64,000 bases of DNA from Davidsoniella eucalypti (taxonomy: Eukaryota > Ascomycota > Sordariomycetes > Microascales > Ceratocystidaceae): positions 62,001-126,000 of the forward strand of contig RMBW01000043.1 in NCBI GenBank assembly GCA_004009845.1, given 5' to 3'. The stretch's first letter is position 1; each line of letters starts with the position of its first letter. Shown piece after piece: positions 11,121 through 26,409 of this stretch. The translations under genes and the position numbers were made by a program. A model generated the notes under the pieces. It searched no databases. It was not told the origin of the DNA and saw only the letters and a list, made by a program, of their open reading frames with translations.

Positions 11121-14100
11121 TAGGCTATAGTATAGTGTATGAATCTTCTTGAAATGGCAAACAAAAGTGGCGAAGGAGGTTTGTCAATATTAGTAATTTC
11201 ATACAGTTCATATATTACGGCCTGATGCAAAAGATCAAACTTGAAGGAACTCAGGAATATCTCCTCTTTTATTACTATTCCGTAGGCACGCATATACCGT
11301 CTGTCTAAGACCTTTTTTATATCTCACGTTGGGCACGGAGGGCTCTTTTGTCGCCCTTTGTATTCCTACTCTTTCTTTTCTTCATGGCGGCCATACACTG
11401 TTTCACTTCTAGTCATGGAACTGTAATTCCATTGTCAATATATAGCGGTCATTTGCTTTTCATAGGATACTGTTGGCAGTTAGTAGCTTTCCAATATTAT
11501 ATCACTTCCCTATATCGCGAATAACGAATACATAAAGAAGACACGATAGAGCCTGACGAAATCAAAATCCCATCGAAAGGATGTTCTCGAGGCGTTTTCC
11601 ACAGAAAGGCCCGAAGCATGGTCATCAAAAAGGCGTAGAATAACTTGACATTGCTATGTGTTTGCTATCTATCCGCCACCCTCTCCCCCCCTCTAGAATT
11701 TACCATGACTCCAAAACACTATCCGCCCAAGGGACATTTCAGCGCAAGACGATGCCTAGTAAACAACACGCGTATGCCGTGTAATAGATTCCCACTCTTA
11801 TACAGGCTATTAATTAATGCTCCTGCCGATATTTAAGGCTTACGGCAGAGACAGAACACTGGCAAATGTGAGAATGTTTGGGGAGCTTTACCTGTATGCA
11901 TCATGCCTGTAAGAGTTTTTGCCCCGATGGAACTACTCACCGTCTCTTTCAAAACAGAAACTCCGTATAGATTTAGAGTACGTTCTACACACATACTAAT
12001 GATTCTGTTTTTGCTTCCACCGCAATAGGCGTACACAGGTACATTGTATCATGATGTCTAAAGTTGATGGGCAGAGCAGACTTGCAAGAATAAAGGTTGC
12101 CGCCGGCCGAGTTGGTCATTTTGAATAGCTTTATTGCTTGCTTTCCACGATAAACCAAGACACTAGATGTTCGCTATGCTAATATCATAGAAACGAATAG
12201 ATTTTGTAAAAATGCTGTAAATATTCAAGCACTATGTTATGATGCGAAGGGTAGTTGATAGGGTTAGGGTATGTGAACGTTACACACACTAAATAGTCAT
12301 TTGATCAAGTAAGACATGAGAGAAAGTACAGATACATTAATCTTCAGCATGTTAAGCCATGCAGAACGAGCCATAACTTCTATACTACATAGTATCCTTT
12401 TGTTTTTATGTGGCTAATTCTAGAATATCAATAATCACCCAAGACGTCAAGTTCCCAGTTGATTGAAGGCTGATTTCAGTGAAAAAAAAGTTCCCTGGCC
12501 CCCGATAGAATTTGTCGCATTTTTTGTGAACGGCAACATCCCTTCGCTGTATTAGTGATGTTACACAGACCGGCTTCTCTATCGGTTTCTTTTTCACAAG
12601 CCCACTTTGAACTATAAGGTCATGCCCATAAAAATAGGTTAAGCGGCTGCGGCATTGCCTTTTCTTTTCCTTTTTATATCAATATCGTAGAGGGAAATAG
12701 AATGCCGCAAGTATTATACAAATGGGGAGAAAGACGCCGCATTATCGTTTTCAAGGCCCGCGACCATTCAGAGAAAATAGGTCAATCAGAATAAGAAACA
12801 GTAAATGGTAAGGGATGTGTTGATTAGTATCTATTGATAGGCATGGCTTAGAAACTAACATTCAGGCATACGTTTCTTTCTGGTTGGTCATCCGTTAGTA
12901 ATGACCGTCTTCGGCAGTCTTAATTTATGGCTTTCTTTCTTAGAAGATTCCATGCTACCCAGGTAAGAAACACGATACCATCATTGGGTCAGCATTCTAA
13001 GACTGCTTAGAACTCTTTCGACTTTTCTATAGTGAACACGGACTAAGCCATTATCTCGTGCATGGTTCTATGCCTTGCATGGCTAAAAACCACCTGTCGA
13101 ACATGATGGAGGATATATATCAAAGCATATAGGTTGTTGGTCCATCTTACGATAATGCCCACCATTTTCTTCGGACAATGTGGAATTAGAACAACCTATA
13201 GAAGGCCTTGAACTGTATTTCTCTTAATATCTATACCAAACACCACTATGCCTCTTTGGCTTGCTCATCATTAAACAATTGGGAAAGTATCCAATGCATG
13301 AATCCTTTTACATACTCCTCGGGCTAGTGAAAAGGATAGTACTATATTATCCGATTCTCTCTTTCGCTTGTAAAAAAAATAGAAACAAAAAATAACGTAA
13401 AATGCCACAAAATAGCCGTCTATATTGGCTCACATAAAACTATACACCAAAGGCCAAAAGTTTCATAGCAGATTTGCACACACCCCCACCACTACGGCGT
13501 AGCGCTAGCGTACTGCTAGGCTCTCTTGTTTGGTGCTCTTCGTGTCTTTATACACAGACCAGCAGAAACTCCAACCAAGTTGTAAATTCCAAGATATTAT
13601 AGTATCGTCAATATTTCTAGCCTGGAATCCAGTATCTCTTCTCTAGACTTGGGCTACTCCTGAAAACCGGAAACTGAAACGAGAGAGAGAGACAGAGCTT
13701 TTGTAAATGCCGTGGCCCAACGCGGTATAGAATCGTGTTCAAGCAGTCATGGCTCCTTGGAGGAACAGGAATATAAAGTTCGCAAGAATAGATGTATCTG
13801 TTATTTTGTCGACACATTAATGGCCAAGGAAGAGGAAGCGGGTGTTCATGTATATCAATCGGTCCTATGGATAGTTATTGTTATTGTCATTCCCAAGAAA
13901 AAAAAACGAAGCCATTTCAATTCTAGCCAAGCCACAAACCAAGCATGGGCGTTTGTAACTCGCATTATGGGCCAATATTATAAGCGGGAAACCAATGGGC
14001 TCCCATTGTTCTCTTTCTCGCTGTTTTGGGGGCTAGCAAGACAAGCTGATGCTGAAAATGTCATGTAGATCTGTGTGCCTGAGACGGGGTGTTGGTTTAA

Positions 14101-17100
14101 GGTTAAGCAGAAAATTTTCATAAGCTGTAGGTCGTAGCGTTGCCCTTTGTTTTACTGATGCTAGCTGAAAAGAAAAACGAACAAGAGCTTGGCTCTGCTC
14201 TGCTCTTTTTAGCCTTGCAACTTCCACATGCCTTGTTTTCATACACACAAGGTGACTCGCAGAAAAGGCATTACGTTGCCTACAGAGTCAAATGTCGAGG
14301 TGTCTGTCGACCATTCATGACTTAAGGCAGGACAAGAACAAGCCCTTCACTCGGAAGCTACCGATGCCGTCCTCTTTAGCATCGTAACTGTAACTGTAAC
14401 TAACGGCGCGTGTCGTACTAAACTCAATCTATTCAAAATCAAGAAAGCCTGAATCTAATACAATTCTTTGGCTTCAGGCATCGTGGTGGTGGTGTCTTCA
14501 CAGCATAAAAGTCTTAGCCCGGCCTTGGTAGCATGGTCCGCCGAAAATTCACAGAAGAAAGCACCACAGAATACTCCAGGGCCCAGTAAGATACTTGGGC
14601 TGGCCACTGTAGCACATTTTATACAAAATGTCATTATTATCGGTCTCTCCTATTCTGGCCTAGCGCTGGAGACACAAACACCACCGCTAGAAAGCATAGT
14701 CTGAGGCAGAGAACCAGAAAGAATATGATAACTCAGGCCACAAAAGCATAGGCTTGTGTGACTTCTGTAGAGCTCGGTGGAATCAGTGCGAGATACCTAG
14801 AACAAAAGCCACCAGGAATAAGCTGGCTGCTACTTCTAGCGCTATTACGATACAAGCGGCTTCAATATACCTCTACACAAGTCGGTAGTCTTCATTATAT
14901 CTCACTGGATTCATGGCTCGGCCTTCCATACGAACTTTGACTATATCACATCGCACGGCAATCATGTCTGCCACTTAACTAGGCTATATCTACACATATG
15001 TTTCGGGTGGTGTAGTGGGCTGCAGTTAACGAATATGCGTAGGAAGCATGCAGACAAAAAGCAAAGCGGCAAGGATCGCAAGATGATAGGCTATCGGTAT
15101 CTTGTTTTGCAAACACTCCTTATTTGGTCAGGCGGAACGAGACATTCGAGAGCTTGCATGAAAAGCAGCCCCAGCCACGAGTTTTGTTTTCATCGTGCCT
15201 TGGTTGGTTTGCTGCTGATAAGAACCGAATTCGAATAGAAGAGGAGAGGGGCGTTTGCTTATATGTGGGTGATGGCGTTTGTTTGTGCCGTGGCTGATGG
15301 CGGGCCAGTAATATTTCTATTCTTCTCAAGGCGTGCTCAATCAAATACGAACAAAGCGTAAACAACATGGCAAAATCACAAACTTCGCTGTCTTTTGTTC
15401 TTCATCTTCTCTTATAGACTCTGGGATGTATATTGAAGGAATCATACAATGTCTATATTGGGCAGCTTATAGATTCAACGCGGCATAACGCTCCATAGCC
15501 AAGTATAGCAAATGCATGTCGTGTACACAGCATGTGCCTCTTATTATTCCATCGTTTTGCTCTATCAATGGCGTATAATAAGCTTACGGCTTGCTAAGCT
15601 GGCCGACGAATCGCCCATATGCGCCTATAGATCCATGTGCTGTCTCTTCCTTCGACGCCAGACAAATCTTCCGATCGCCTACATTTCTCGCCTTGGAACG
15701 ATTTTAATGTTCATTTCTTGTGATTCCAAGAAAGTGTATAGTTGGTGGGGTGACGATGTAGAGTCTTCTTATTCCATTGATAGCCTGTGCTTACTCACAC
15801 TATATATAGAGTCATGTAAACATTTAATCCTACTCACCGCCTATACAAACAACTATTTAGTGTGGTGCCCTCTGTAGGTATTCGTCCAATTTCTGGTGAG
15901 TAGTCCAGACAGTGTGCAAGGAATATTCGGGTTTTTATATGCGGTCTGTTGGAACTACCTTTTTGGGCTTATCCTACCCTAAGTGAACCAGTTTCTGTTC
16001 CAGCCATCTTTGTTTACAATTCTCTTATGCCCGGTCATGTCCAAAAGGAAGTCCAGTCTTATTATATTCGCATTGTCATATGCTAAACTACGTGTTGGGT
16101 ATCTATTCCACTTGAAGATAAACAAAACTAAGTCCAGCATTAACTGTTATTTCATGAAGTCAAACTCGCAAGTCAAAGAAATAAAACAGATGGGACTGGT
16201 AGACTTTCCATACTGTGTTCCATTCTCTAGTCCTTTGCGTACTTTCCACCCGCAGCTATAACTCTGCTTCTATTGCATTAGCTTATATATGTGTTCCTGG
16301 TGATTTAAATGATGGCTTGACTTGTTGGGACTAGCACACAGCTCAAACGCAAAGCCGTAGCAATCCCTAAATTATGTACATACATAATCACACTGATAAG
16401 CAGCAAAATTCTCTCTTCTACATAAAATTTATGACAACCATGTTGTGTGACACGAGATTCATTAGGGTTAGCCAGCACTATACCAGGGCTATGTACTTCT
16501 TTAATCTATTCGAATTGTGAACAACCACAACGCTTCGACCCAACTCAGTGCGACTGGATATTATTTCATGTTGAGAAAAACCAACGCTGCGTGGCACATA
16601 ACTAAGAGACAGTCTCCTTTGTAGTGCCATATAGTGGGCGACCAACTCATGAATATTATCAAGTTTGACAATCTGCGCGATTCATGTTCTAGATCAAGCA
16701 TTTGTGCACCTCAATGATGTCGTTGTGTTTCTCTGCTTTGTGAGGTCTCATGGCTAATTCTGCTTCAATATATTGACTCTATCAATTAGGTTCTCGGTGT
16801 GAGGAGATGTAAAATATCGGTGCCATTGGATGAGGCATTTCTACCACTACTTGTACAAGCTGAGTCTCTTTGTGTCGATGCTGGATATGAGCCGCTGAAA
16901 CTTGATAAACTCTATAAATTAAGCTACTATAGCGACTAGAATGTTAGGGCCCTGTTTTTGTATCATTCTCACATCGCTTAACGTGGTGTAAAAAAGAAAG
17001 AATCGCAAGTTTCCTGGATCAACTATACTAATATGATACCAGTATACAGACTATCGGAGTTCAAGCAGACAAATAAAACTGGTATGGTGATTTGTACCGT

Positions 17101-19900
17101 ATAGAAATCATACATATCAACTATGACTGTACGTAAGCCAACAAGATCGAATACTATCACCACTACCTAGTATGTAGCTTTCTATAGTTTCAGAAAGGCC
17201 TGTGTTGGGGCAACCAATGTGCACTTTAGGCCATGATGTCATGTTGCTAGTGGTGATTAAGAATGTAATATCAGCTAGAATATATGCTGGCTTTTGCTTA
17301 GCTATGCCTAAACTATACCCAAGTCAAGGCCATCTTCTGAAAAGATATCCCAAAGTGACTCAGAATCGAGCGTGCTCTAGTCTTAGAAGCTACCCTCAAG
17401 CCTTGTTCACATTTCTTCATTAATTTATGGTGGCATTTTGGACTTGGAGCTGCCTGTAACGTTTGCAGATGCGTTCCTTTCTTTCTGTCTTGTATCTTGC
17501 GCGAGTATTAAACGAGTTTTCTTTGTTCACTGTTACGATCCGTGATTGTCCTAAGTGTTCAAAAATTAATACTGCACAGGAACTTTCTCGGTATCTCGCT
17601 CTCGTTGCGTTTCAGATCATTCCCACAATGTGTACAGGCTAGTGTCATTAGGCGTTTTCACAGGCTTTGTTTATAAACTTAGGCAAGTGAACATAAATAG
17701 ACAGCCCTTAAAGCTTTGCACTATAAGATAGATATCGACAATAAATTACATTGTAAGTGTATTGATAAGATTTATCTACAAGGGTACTGCAGCAAGAGAT
17801 CATCGCGTGTCGTAAACTATACTTCCGTTGATCTTTGCTCCATCAATGATTCCATTTAATATTTGTATTTCTGACTTTGACTTTATTTTATCGTCGCGCC
17901 TAATATCAGACGGCTCTTTAGCAATACCCTGAGGCGGCTCGGGGAAGAAAACAAAGGATTATATGGCGAGCAATACCAGGACAAGTGCATAATAATACAT
18001 GCAATGGGAAGGCACAGGAATATGAACTTCTTCGTGCCGTTTTGTTAATACAAAAGACCTCGTATGAGGCACTATAAATGGATCTTACGAGTATGATATC
18101 GGCGGAAAGGCCGATGTGAGTTCTGTTTCTTAGGCTCAATAGCAATAATCGCGCGCTATATAGAGACCCATATGTGTTATGTATGGGAACCGTCACATCA
18201 AGCCGATGTTGACAATAGTGAACTTCTATTCGAGTAATGCCAAGCTGAATCTGCTCCGTTTGTTTATCTTACGGGGTAGGTAGGCGTTTGCCAATAAGAT
18301 ACACCTAATTTCTTGGATTGGGTGTACTTCTTGGGAGTGTTACTAGCACTAGTTTCTGCTGAATGTTCTGAACTCCATGGCCCTTAGCAGGTGTTAGGTT
18401 CCCATCCGGTAGCAGCCATTTTCGATTTCTGTCCTTCTCGTTCCTCTACTACAGGCTTGATTTTGGTCTACATGGTGTGAGGCTATCGACAAGATTCTGG
18501 AAAGGAGGACCGAAACGGCCGGACGCATCATGAGGATTCTATGAGCCTGAGTACGTAGTTCCAGCTAATCAAGCCTAGATGCCATAGACGCTCATAACAT
18601 TACAGCACGATGATAGCAGTATTAGAGCAGATACACGTCTCCTCGCCGATCGCGAAGGAGCTACAACAAAGGACCTCTGACCACGTAGTTTGCTAGCTAT
18701 AGTTTAGTCAGCAGAGTTTGTGTTGAACACGCAATCTTTCCTGCACTAGAGATCATGTCTTTTTATGCTCGTCGGTTTAATGTCTTTATTTTATCACCCG
18801 CTGTGATTTCCCTCTTCCGTAGACTGGACGCCTTTCTCCTCTCCTTCTGTATTCCTGCCTTCCTCTCCACTTCTCTCTTTCGGATGGAACTTCTGCTGCT
18901 GCCACAATAGCAATCACTGCTACGTTTAAGCGGTTCATTGGACTATCTGGCAGTCCAGGTTGAAAGAGGAAAATAAGGATTGTTTTGGGCCAGTGGCAAC
19001 GGGCCAAAGTATCTTGTAATCACTACTGAATACAGATGCGCGAGTAGTTAGACAAGATGGCGTTTTTAATATATCCTTTCAGCTCTATTATTCCTACTCT
19101 TGCCTTTGATTCTTTTTTGTTTTGCAAAGTTACATAGACAGGCAAGATGTTCATCTATATAGATACATGTATATACGTATATATATGGCATAGGTCTCTC
19201 GACCACCTGTCTTACGTTTCTTCCAAGTTCCATCATCTCTCATCCAAGTCTAGTACTTAGATCTCCTCCATAAGCAGTCTATGCCGCCTGTATTTCGATA
19301 ACAGGGTAAGTATCTGACCATATCATGTTCTATTACCCTACCCTCCCCGGCCCAGCTGTACTTTCTACTCTATGCCTGGAGAACAAGAAGCAACTGTACC
19401 TGCCTTGCCCAACGTCTGCTAGTGTCCTCATGCGCCCGCCCTTTCTCATTTCCTAGTACCATCCAATGTGTCCAGTGTGCCAATCTGTACCACTGAGGAT
19501 ACGCCACATCGACCAAGATCAACAGCAGTAGAAGCATCAGTGCTTCTTGGCTAGTAGTGGTCAAGACGTAGAAGTCTAGGTCTTACTGTGAATGAGATGG
19601 AACATATACTACGTCTCTATCTACCCACCTATCTCTTCCTCAGTCTCTGGGCATAGACAGCCCCCAGCGGCCCTTTTTCTCCTTCCTTCTCTAGTTCTGC
19701 TGTGCTGCTCAAACGTTGTGCTTTCGAATATTTAAGTACGGCCTAGTCGACCCGAGATAATCCTCGTCCCTACTCATCTTTCTCGTAGACGGCCAAGATA
19801 CTAATACTAGCTGAAATCGCTCTTCCTCCTAGATATCTCAATCAAGACCGACTTCCTCTTTGCAGCCAACGTAGTGAAACTTGGTTATTACGTTCTGATA

Positions 19901-20411
19901 CTCGCTCAGCTTCCACTGATTTCTTTCCTCTTTCTTCACTCTTCCTTTTTCCTTTTACCTTACTTTACTTGACACTAATCCTGATTGGCTCGCGTTTGTT
20001 GTTGCTCTTTCTCTATTTTTACGCACTTCATACTTTTCGCAATTTCCTTAACTAGACGTTGCTTTCTATTACATTTCCTATATCTCTACTTTTGTTTTCG
20101 TGTGCCTTCTCTCTTCTCTTTCTTTCTACCTTCATTCTCTTCTATCGGCCCACGTTTCTATATCTATTCAATTTCTCCCATATTTCCATTCATCACATCC
20201 ATCGCCTTTCGGTGTTTTTCCTATAAACACCTCGCCATCGTCGCCTATATTTTCTGCGTATTTTCACGCTATTGATTTTACTTGCTCTATTTACGGATTC
20301 AATCCCGCGGTCCCGTGTTGAATTCTGATATTTTCATCAAGGCCAACTTTGCAATCTACTCAACGCCTTTATTGACGCCGAATATCTTGAGCTGTCGTGT
20401 ATTATAGTCAT
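19901..20411 (+). promoter_or_regulatory. pyrimidine-rich leader, likely distal promoter and 5' UTR of the Ndt80-family gene
   Basis: From about 19.9 to 20.3 kb the plus strand is dominated by C/T tracts with TTTCTTTC and TCTCTTT runs, as in many fungal promoters and 5' leaders. It ends 11 nt before an ATG-containing mini-exon with a perfect GTAAGT donor (20412-20422). No TATA or factor site is claimed. The role is inferred from composition and position. Confidence 0.35.
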
Positions 20412-23400
20412 ATGTCGTCAAAGTAAGTTGCCCTCTGTGCTTGTGTATTCGATATTTTCAGGTCCTTTAGTATGATTAGAACTAGCTACGTCACGGCCAA
20501 CCTCCTGTCACTGAATCCATGTTGCGTCACTGAGTCTGCTGTACTCATGTCTATATTCCTGTTAGATCAATTGGCGCAAATCGCGATATCTACATATTAT
20601 ATTCAGCCCGACCATCTCTGCAAAAGCCCAACATCCATCTCCGGCTTCATTTTCTTCATTATTTACCGAACCAACCACTTGAATCGCTTCGTTAAGGCCT
20701 TCCTTTATTCGCTTGGCTACCTTATTCATCCGAAATCCATTTCATTCGCTGTACTTTGAACATAAAACAAAAGTAACTTACGCTCTTCGTTTCTACGTAC
20801 TTGGACACTAGAAAAGGTACAATTGTTTTTGACTTTCCATTCTCTTTTTTTTATTTATACTTTTCTCTTTCTTTTTCAATTAAAATAACGTCCCATATCA
20901 CACTGCCCGTTCTTTTTTTTTTTCAAAGTTCACCACACCAAGAACGACTTCTGCTATTCTTCTATCACTCCATCTTAATCTTTGCTCACAAAACCATATG
21001 CCAAAATTAGGTCAGCTTTGATACATATGTGTATTTGTTGATCTATTATCTACGGTAGGCTACCTTCGCCCTTTTATACTTCGATATTATATCATAAACC
21101 CCTTTGTCTAGATCACTCACACAACAGACATCAACATCACATCACATCATTTGTACAACCCTATTTCCCCAGTTCAGTCATTGATATAATCCTTCGCGTT
21201 ATTGTTGTAATACATCCTTGAAGTATGATTTCATATCAAGAGTCTACAACGGTATTATGCTATTTTTCTTTTCATAAGCTTCACATCATGCACACTATCT
21301 ATTTCGAGCCTACCCTATGGGTATGAACTGGTGGACTTCAAGAACTACATACTTCACAAATCAGCAGGTTTCTGGTATATAGAGTCTGATCTTTGTATAG
21401 ATGCATTCTACAGTTTTCAGTGCCGATATGGCGTCTATCTGGATATGCTCAACTTCTTTATTGATGCCAGTGTATCTGTTTCAGGCATCAATTTCTTGGT
21501 GCGGTGATACTAACATAATGCCAAATCATAGATGCAGCATCCGATTGATGTAATACACCCAAACACATTTAATGTACCTCAAACTCCCCATCGCCAGAAA
21601 CATCTTTCACGGGCCACCTAAGCATAAGCTTTGCTACTACCTTCTATATATAAACCACGAGATCGAAACTACCTACTATACCACTTTCGTACTTGGAACA
21701 TGCGTGACTAATACGCTACTGCAATTAGACAACGACAAGCTATTATTCGCCCTCAAGAGCTTCACAAATGGAATACCCTGAGATGTTGCAGTCTCGAAGC
21801 GCAGATATGCGGTAAGAAACAACCCTACACTATGTTATTGATTTCGAACGGCTACATCACAAATACCACGGAGTCAAACAAACCCATCACCAATTCCCAT
21901 GTTACAAACATCCATACCAGCCGCAGCTCCATATCCTTTCCGTTTCTTTTTACCATATGTTTGTAGTGACTCGTATGTGGTGTGATCAAAAGATCGACTC
22001 GCACGCCCTTCAAATGCTCCCCTTCCACAGTCTCTTATGAAAGCCTACTCGATGATGTCCTAGTCACAATACGTGCCAGGGTTGGTCCCATCACATCACA
22101 TTTGGCATGTCCATCCTTACCAGTGTCTCAATAATAGTTTTTTGTTCGACACAAACTCAAACCTGGCATCTGCAAAGACATCCTGTCCATTCGACATTCA
22201 TGTTATTGTGTCTCGCCTAGACACTTGATATCCGATTTTCAACGATATACCTCCAGTATTCTTCATTTAAACCTTTATTTCGCATCATTCTACTAGTAAG
22301 TCTACTAGTGAATTATTATGTTTTAATTCTCAAGTTGTGAATTAGAACATTCATTCATGATGCCACAAATTAGATGGTGACATATGAGGTATCAACCTGA
22401 ACCTGATATGTGTCATTTCATGAATATGTCCCTTCTGCCTAACTCCTATAGCACAGGATACTACTGAGCCTTGCATTAAGTAACCCCCACCCAAATCCAT
22501 TTTATATTTCCATCAGGCTTTTTATTCAACATCTTGATATTCTATCATTTCAAAATAGTTTGTACTATTTATGCCCATCCACAAACATTTTATCTATTGG
22601 CAATTTAACCTAAAGACAGAAAGGTAGAAGATGTTGAGAAGTACCCTATTTCTACCATGGATTTAATGCAATTATCTAGGTTTGCTACCTTGGGTTTAAC
22701 TGGATTGAAGCTATGGAAGACTTGAAACGTAAATTTCTTGTATTTAATATTGGCCTATGCCTATTATTTTCATCCTAGCCTGACTTATCTTGCATTGCCA
22801 TTGCCACTACCAAATGGTAGGTCTAAATTAGTGTTCTTGTCTGAGTGGACACCATAAACTGAAGCTAGACCGGTGCCAATTAATTGGTGGCCTTGTCAGT
22901 TCACACCACATCAGCTTGCTGTTCGAATAATTCGTGAGATTCTTAAGTCGCTACACTACGTTATGATGAGCCTGTTTCTATCCAGCTATATCACGGATTT
23001 TCCCAATTACTCTATAATCTCAAAGATCATCTGCCAAGAACCTTGTTCTATTTGATCACCTCTTTTTTCTTTCTTTTTTACCCTTTTCAGTACGGTGTGT
23101 CTTTCCTTCTCCATGCCCTTCCCCTCATCTCTTCATTCAAAGATCGGGTTGGGAATCAGTGCCATCTAAATTATTCTTGGCTCTATATCATTCCTAATAC
23201 GCGCAATGCCGACGCCAAGTCTTGTCATATCCTTATCACAAAGAGTCTATTCGAGCACCTTAGCCCCCATCTATATACATATAGACTCTTACACATGCAA
23301 TTCGTTGTATTGTACGTACGCATTCTAGTATACGCCGAGGGGCGCATCTTAGCATTTATTAGTCGTTTGTTATGGTGTTTACCAAGACAATTGGAGAGCT

Positions 23401-26400
23401 TTCTTACTACGGCCGTCGCTAACATCACCATCGCTTCTGTTTTTGGCGTTGGTCCCACACCATGTCCCATCATTTGACTATTTTCATCATGTTGCCATAT
23501 CTCGGTGTGTTAGCATTGTCCAGGTTAAACATGCGTACGCTGTCATACAGTCTACAGCCACTGCTGCATCTGCGGTAGTCGAGAGTGCACAACGGATGGC
23601 GTTGTTACCCTGTCACCAAAGTGTTGCATCATTGCACTCTGCTATATAGTCACTTGATTGGTTCATCGGCGTATAGCTACAGTGCTTATAGGCTGGCTTG
23701 TCGCCGTCGATATATTCATGTGCACACTGTTCTATTAGCCCCAAGGCCGTTGCGTATGGACTTGACGGTGCGGTGTAGCAATGTCACGCAGCTTGCAGTG
23801 TAGCGTATGACAACGTTCGAAATGTCGAGTTGCGATACAATGGAAAGTTCCTGTAATGCCTCCTCTCTCTCTCTCTACCTTTAGCGGGATCATGAGGATT
23901 CAGCTAGGCCTAGACTCTAATGGGATCTGGAAGATATAAACATGCACAACGAACAGGACCACGAAGACCGGATATTGGCTAGAAATCTAGCCATCTGCCC
24001 CATTGCTGGCGCTGCTGTGACCTTTTATTTGCTCCTAAATGGCGCCCTTGTCCTTTGGAGATAAAAGTATCTAGGTCTTCGGCTACTATACTTACCCTCA
24101 CGTTATCCCATATATATTAGGTTACCTATGGATGATACAAATATTTGTGGTGTACAAATAGAATCATGGATGGCCTCGACGGAGTATAAATGATAAATGA
24201 ATCATTAGAATTAGTAAATTGGTTCCTGGACTTGAGCTTTGACTAATATTAGTCTTTTACCATTCTCTAGCTACAACCACGACGCCGCTTCTATAACAGC
24301 GATAGACCCCGCGAGTCAACACGATTTGTACTCTCAATCAGTTCTGCATTCATCGCCCCAATACGGCTCTGATAACGCCAATTACTACCAACCCAGTCCT
24401 CATATCTTTCCGGGCCTGGACCAGCGACCTCGCTTGGCCTCTACTAGGTATGTATTTTCTTCTACCATCGTACTACTAGTATACAACTAGTGGTATAGCT
24501 ACCTCCACCTCTATTACTTCCCGTCTATCTAGTTTTCAACTAGGTTTCTCTTCACTGATGTCAATGAACTCTATCTTGCCCCCATGTATTTGTTTCTTTC
24601 ATGTCATCCCACCATGTCCCATGATTGAACTTGGCGGCTTTTAAGTTTGTTGTTTTATTCCACCCAATTCCATGCACACCGCAGCCCTATCATTTGCTCT
24701 ATTTACTTCTCTGTCTCTTGATACGGCTATTCTCTCATCCCACCTTTCATGGCTATTGAGCTCCAAGCTGGCTAAACCAGCCGACTGGCCTTATGCCGGC
24801 CTCCGGGTCATTCCATCGTCCGGACAATTGGGCTCGGGTGCAGAACAGATCAAGGAATAGCGGTTTTTGCGTTAACCTTGTTGACAATTTCAATTTCACC
24901 GAACACTCTAAAGCACACTTTTTGGCAAAGTCTAGGATATGAATAGTTAAGAAGCCCTTCTTCTTGTTCGGCCTTGAGAATGCTTTGTTGTCAGCGCAAC
25001 TTGCTCCTCTTCGCCTACCTTCGCTAGGTTTCTCTTTTCTTCTTCATCTTTTGATTTAGTGTCGTCATTTTATCGTGCAAAATCCCCTCTCCTCCCCCCC
25101 CCCTCTTCCTGCTCCTCAATATCTTCCTCTCCTCTTGCTCCTTCTAATAGCGACTAGTGGGTAAACCCCCTTCATGCCTGCTTTACATGTTGTTTCCACT
25201 TGGTTTCTTTACTGCCTTACCTTGGTGTCTGCTACTGCTACTGCACTACTGCCTGTCTCCCTAGGTGTTGAATTTTGTTCGTGGCCATCTATCCTTGACT
25301 CTGCAATCCTTCGTTTTTTTTTCATGCATCCATCTCAATAGGTCAATTACACCTAAGTCGGGTTTTGACTGGCATTTTTTTCTGTTAATTCTATTAGTCC
25401 TGTCCTAGTTGTCAGTGCAAAGTGCAAGCAAAGCCGCCGTTTCGCAATTATTACTGTGCTGCAGCGTGAGCTTAGTTGGCCGCTATTAGTGACTAATTGT
25501 GGTGTAGCGGTGCACCACCAGCTTATCATTCTTAGCGACGAAACTCTGACCCGACAACGACTGCGAGCAACTTAACTTGCCTGAAAGACTTAACTGTAGT
25601 GTATCTAGTAGTAGTACACTACGACAACAATTTAATCGCATTACTAGCGCTAGTAGTACCAGTTTTGCTATTATATAGACAAATTATCGCAGCATTGCCC
25701 GTCCTTGAGATTTCCTACTCGGTCTCCTCCACGCAGCCAGATTGCTTAGTTAGTTAGCAGTGAGCCGTCACTTTCAGAATTCCTCTCTTTATTTCTGAGT
25801 GGCTTCTTCTTTCTTCTTCCTCTTCTTCTTCCTAGGCCTTCTTCCTCCGTTCCATCCTATCTTATCCTATCCCATCCCATCCATCCCTTCCCTTCTTTCT
25901 TCAACTTTTTTTTTCTTCTCCGGCCATTACAAGCAACAGCGGCAAGCATATTGTTTATCTGTCGTTTGTTCTCCTCGTCAAGGCGGCCAAGGGTGAAAAA
26001 GGGTAAAAATAGTAGCACCAGTTGTCTGTCAACCGAAACCAAGCCTACTAAAATACAAGCTGGCGATAGAGCCTACAAGCCTACAAACCTACCCAACATC
26101 AACCCAGCTAGTTAATCAAGTCTCCATCTACCCAATCACTTGGAGCTGATTTGTCGGCAGTTTTGCTACTGTGTAGCTGTTTCTTTAAATTTTTTTCCCT
26201 TTTTCATTTTTTTATCGGTGTTGTTCTGTAGTAATTTTTGCAGTACGTTTTGCTTTGGTAGTCGAGCCAACTCTCGTTGTATTTGCACCCATACATATAC
26301 AACACATATCCACTACCCAAGGTTATTAGCTTTATCTGCACTACTATCTGCAGTACGAGTTTGGCTGCAGCCAGCCAGCCTAGCTACTAAACATTAAGCA

Positions 26401-26409
26401 AAGCTCACT

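Larger units (their letters stand above)
4204..19900. other. gene-poor region, no convincing protein gene
   Basis: About 15.7 kb. Open frames are short, overlapping on both strands, often start on non-ATG codons, and show no recognisable domain. The first 1.4 kb (4300-5600) is purine-rich on the plus strand, so pyrimidine-rich in the sense of the BTB-bromodomain gene, and may be its promoter and leader. The interval also contains the short repeats listed separately (7.9 kb and 11.1 kb) and two weak ORFs (near 9.0 and 9.9 kb). No transposase, reverse transcriptase or LTR pair was seen. By eye the composition is similar to the other intergenic DNA and not extremely AT-rich. It may hold non-coding transcripts or long-range regulatory DNA. 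Confidence 0.55.

Noticed and set aside
12256..12270. GGGTTAGGG-like telomere motifs here and near 7020, 16464 and 53399
   Set aside because: Single or degenerate units, not an array; expected by chance.
23043..23477. 144-codon plus-strand ORF inside the first long intron
   Set aside because: Starts on a non-ATG codon, hydrophobic from T-rich DNA, overlapped by an equally open minus frame.
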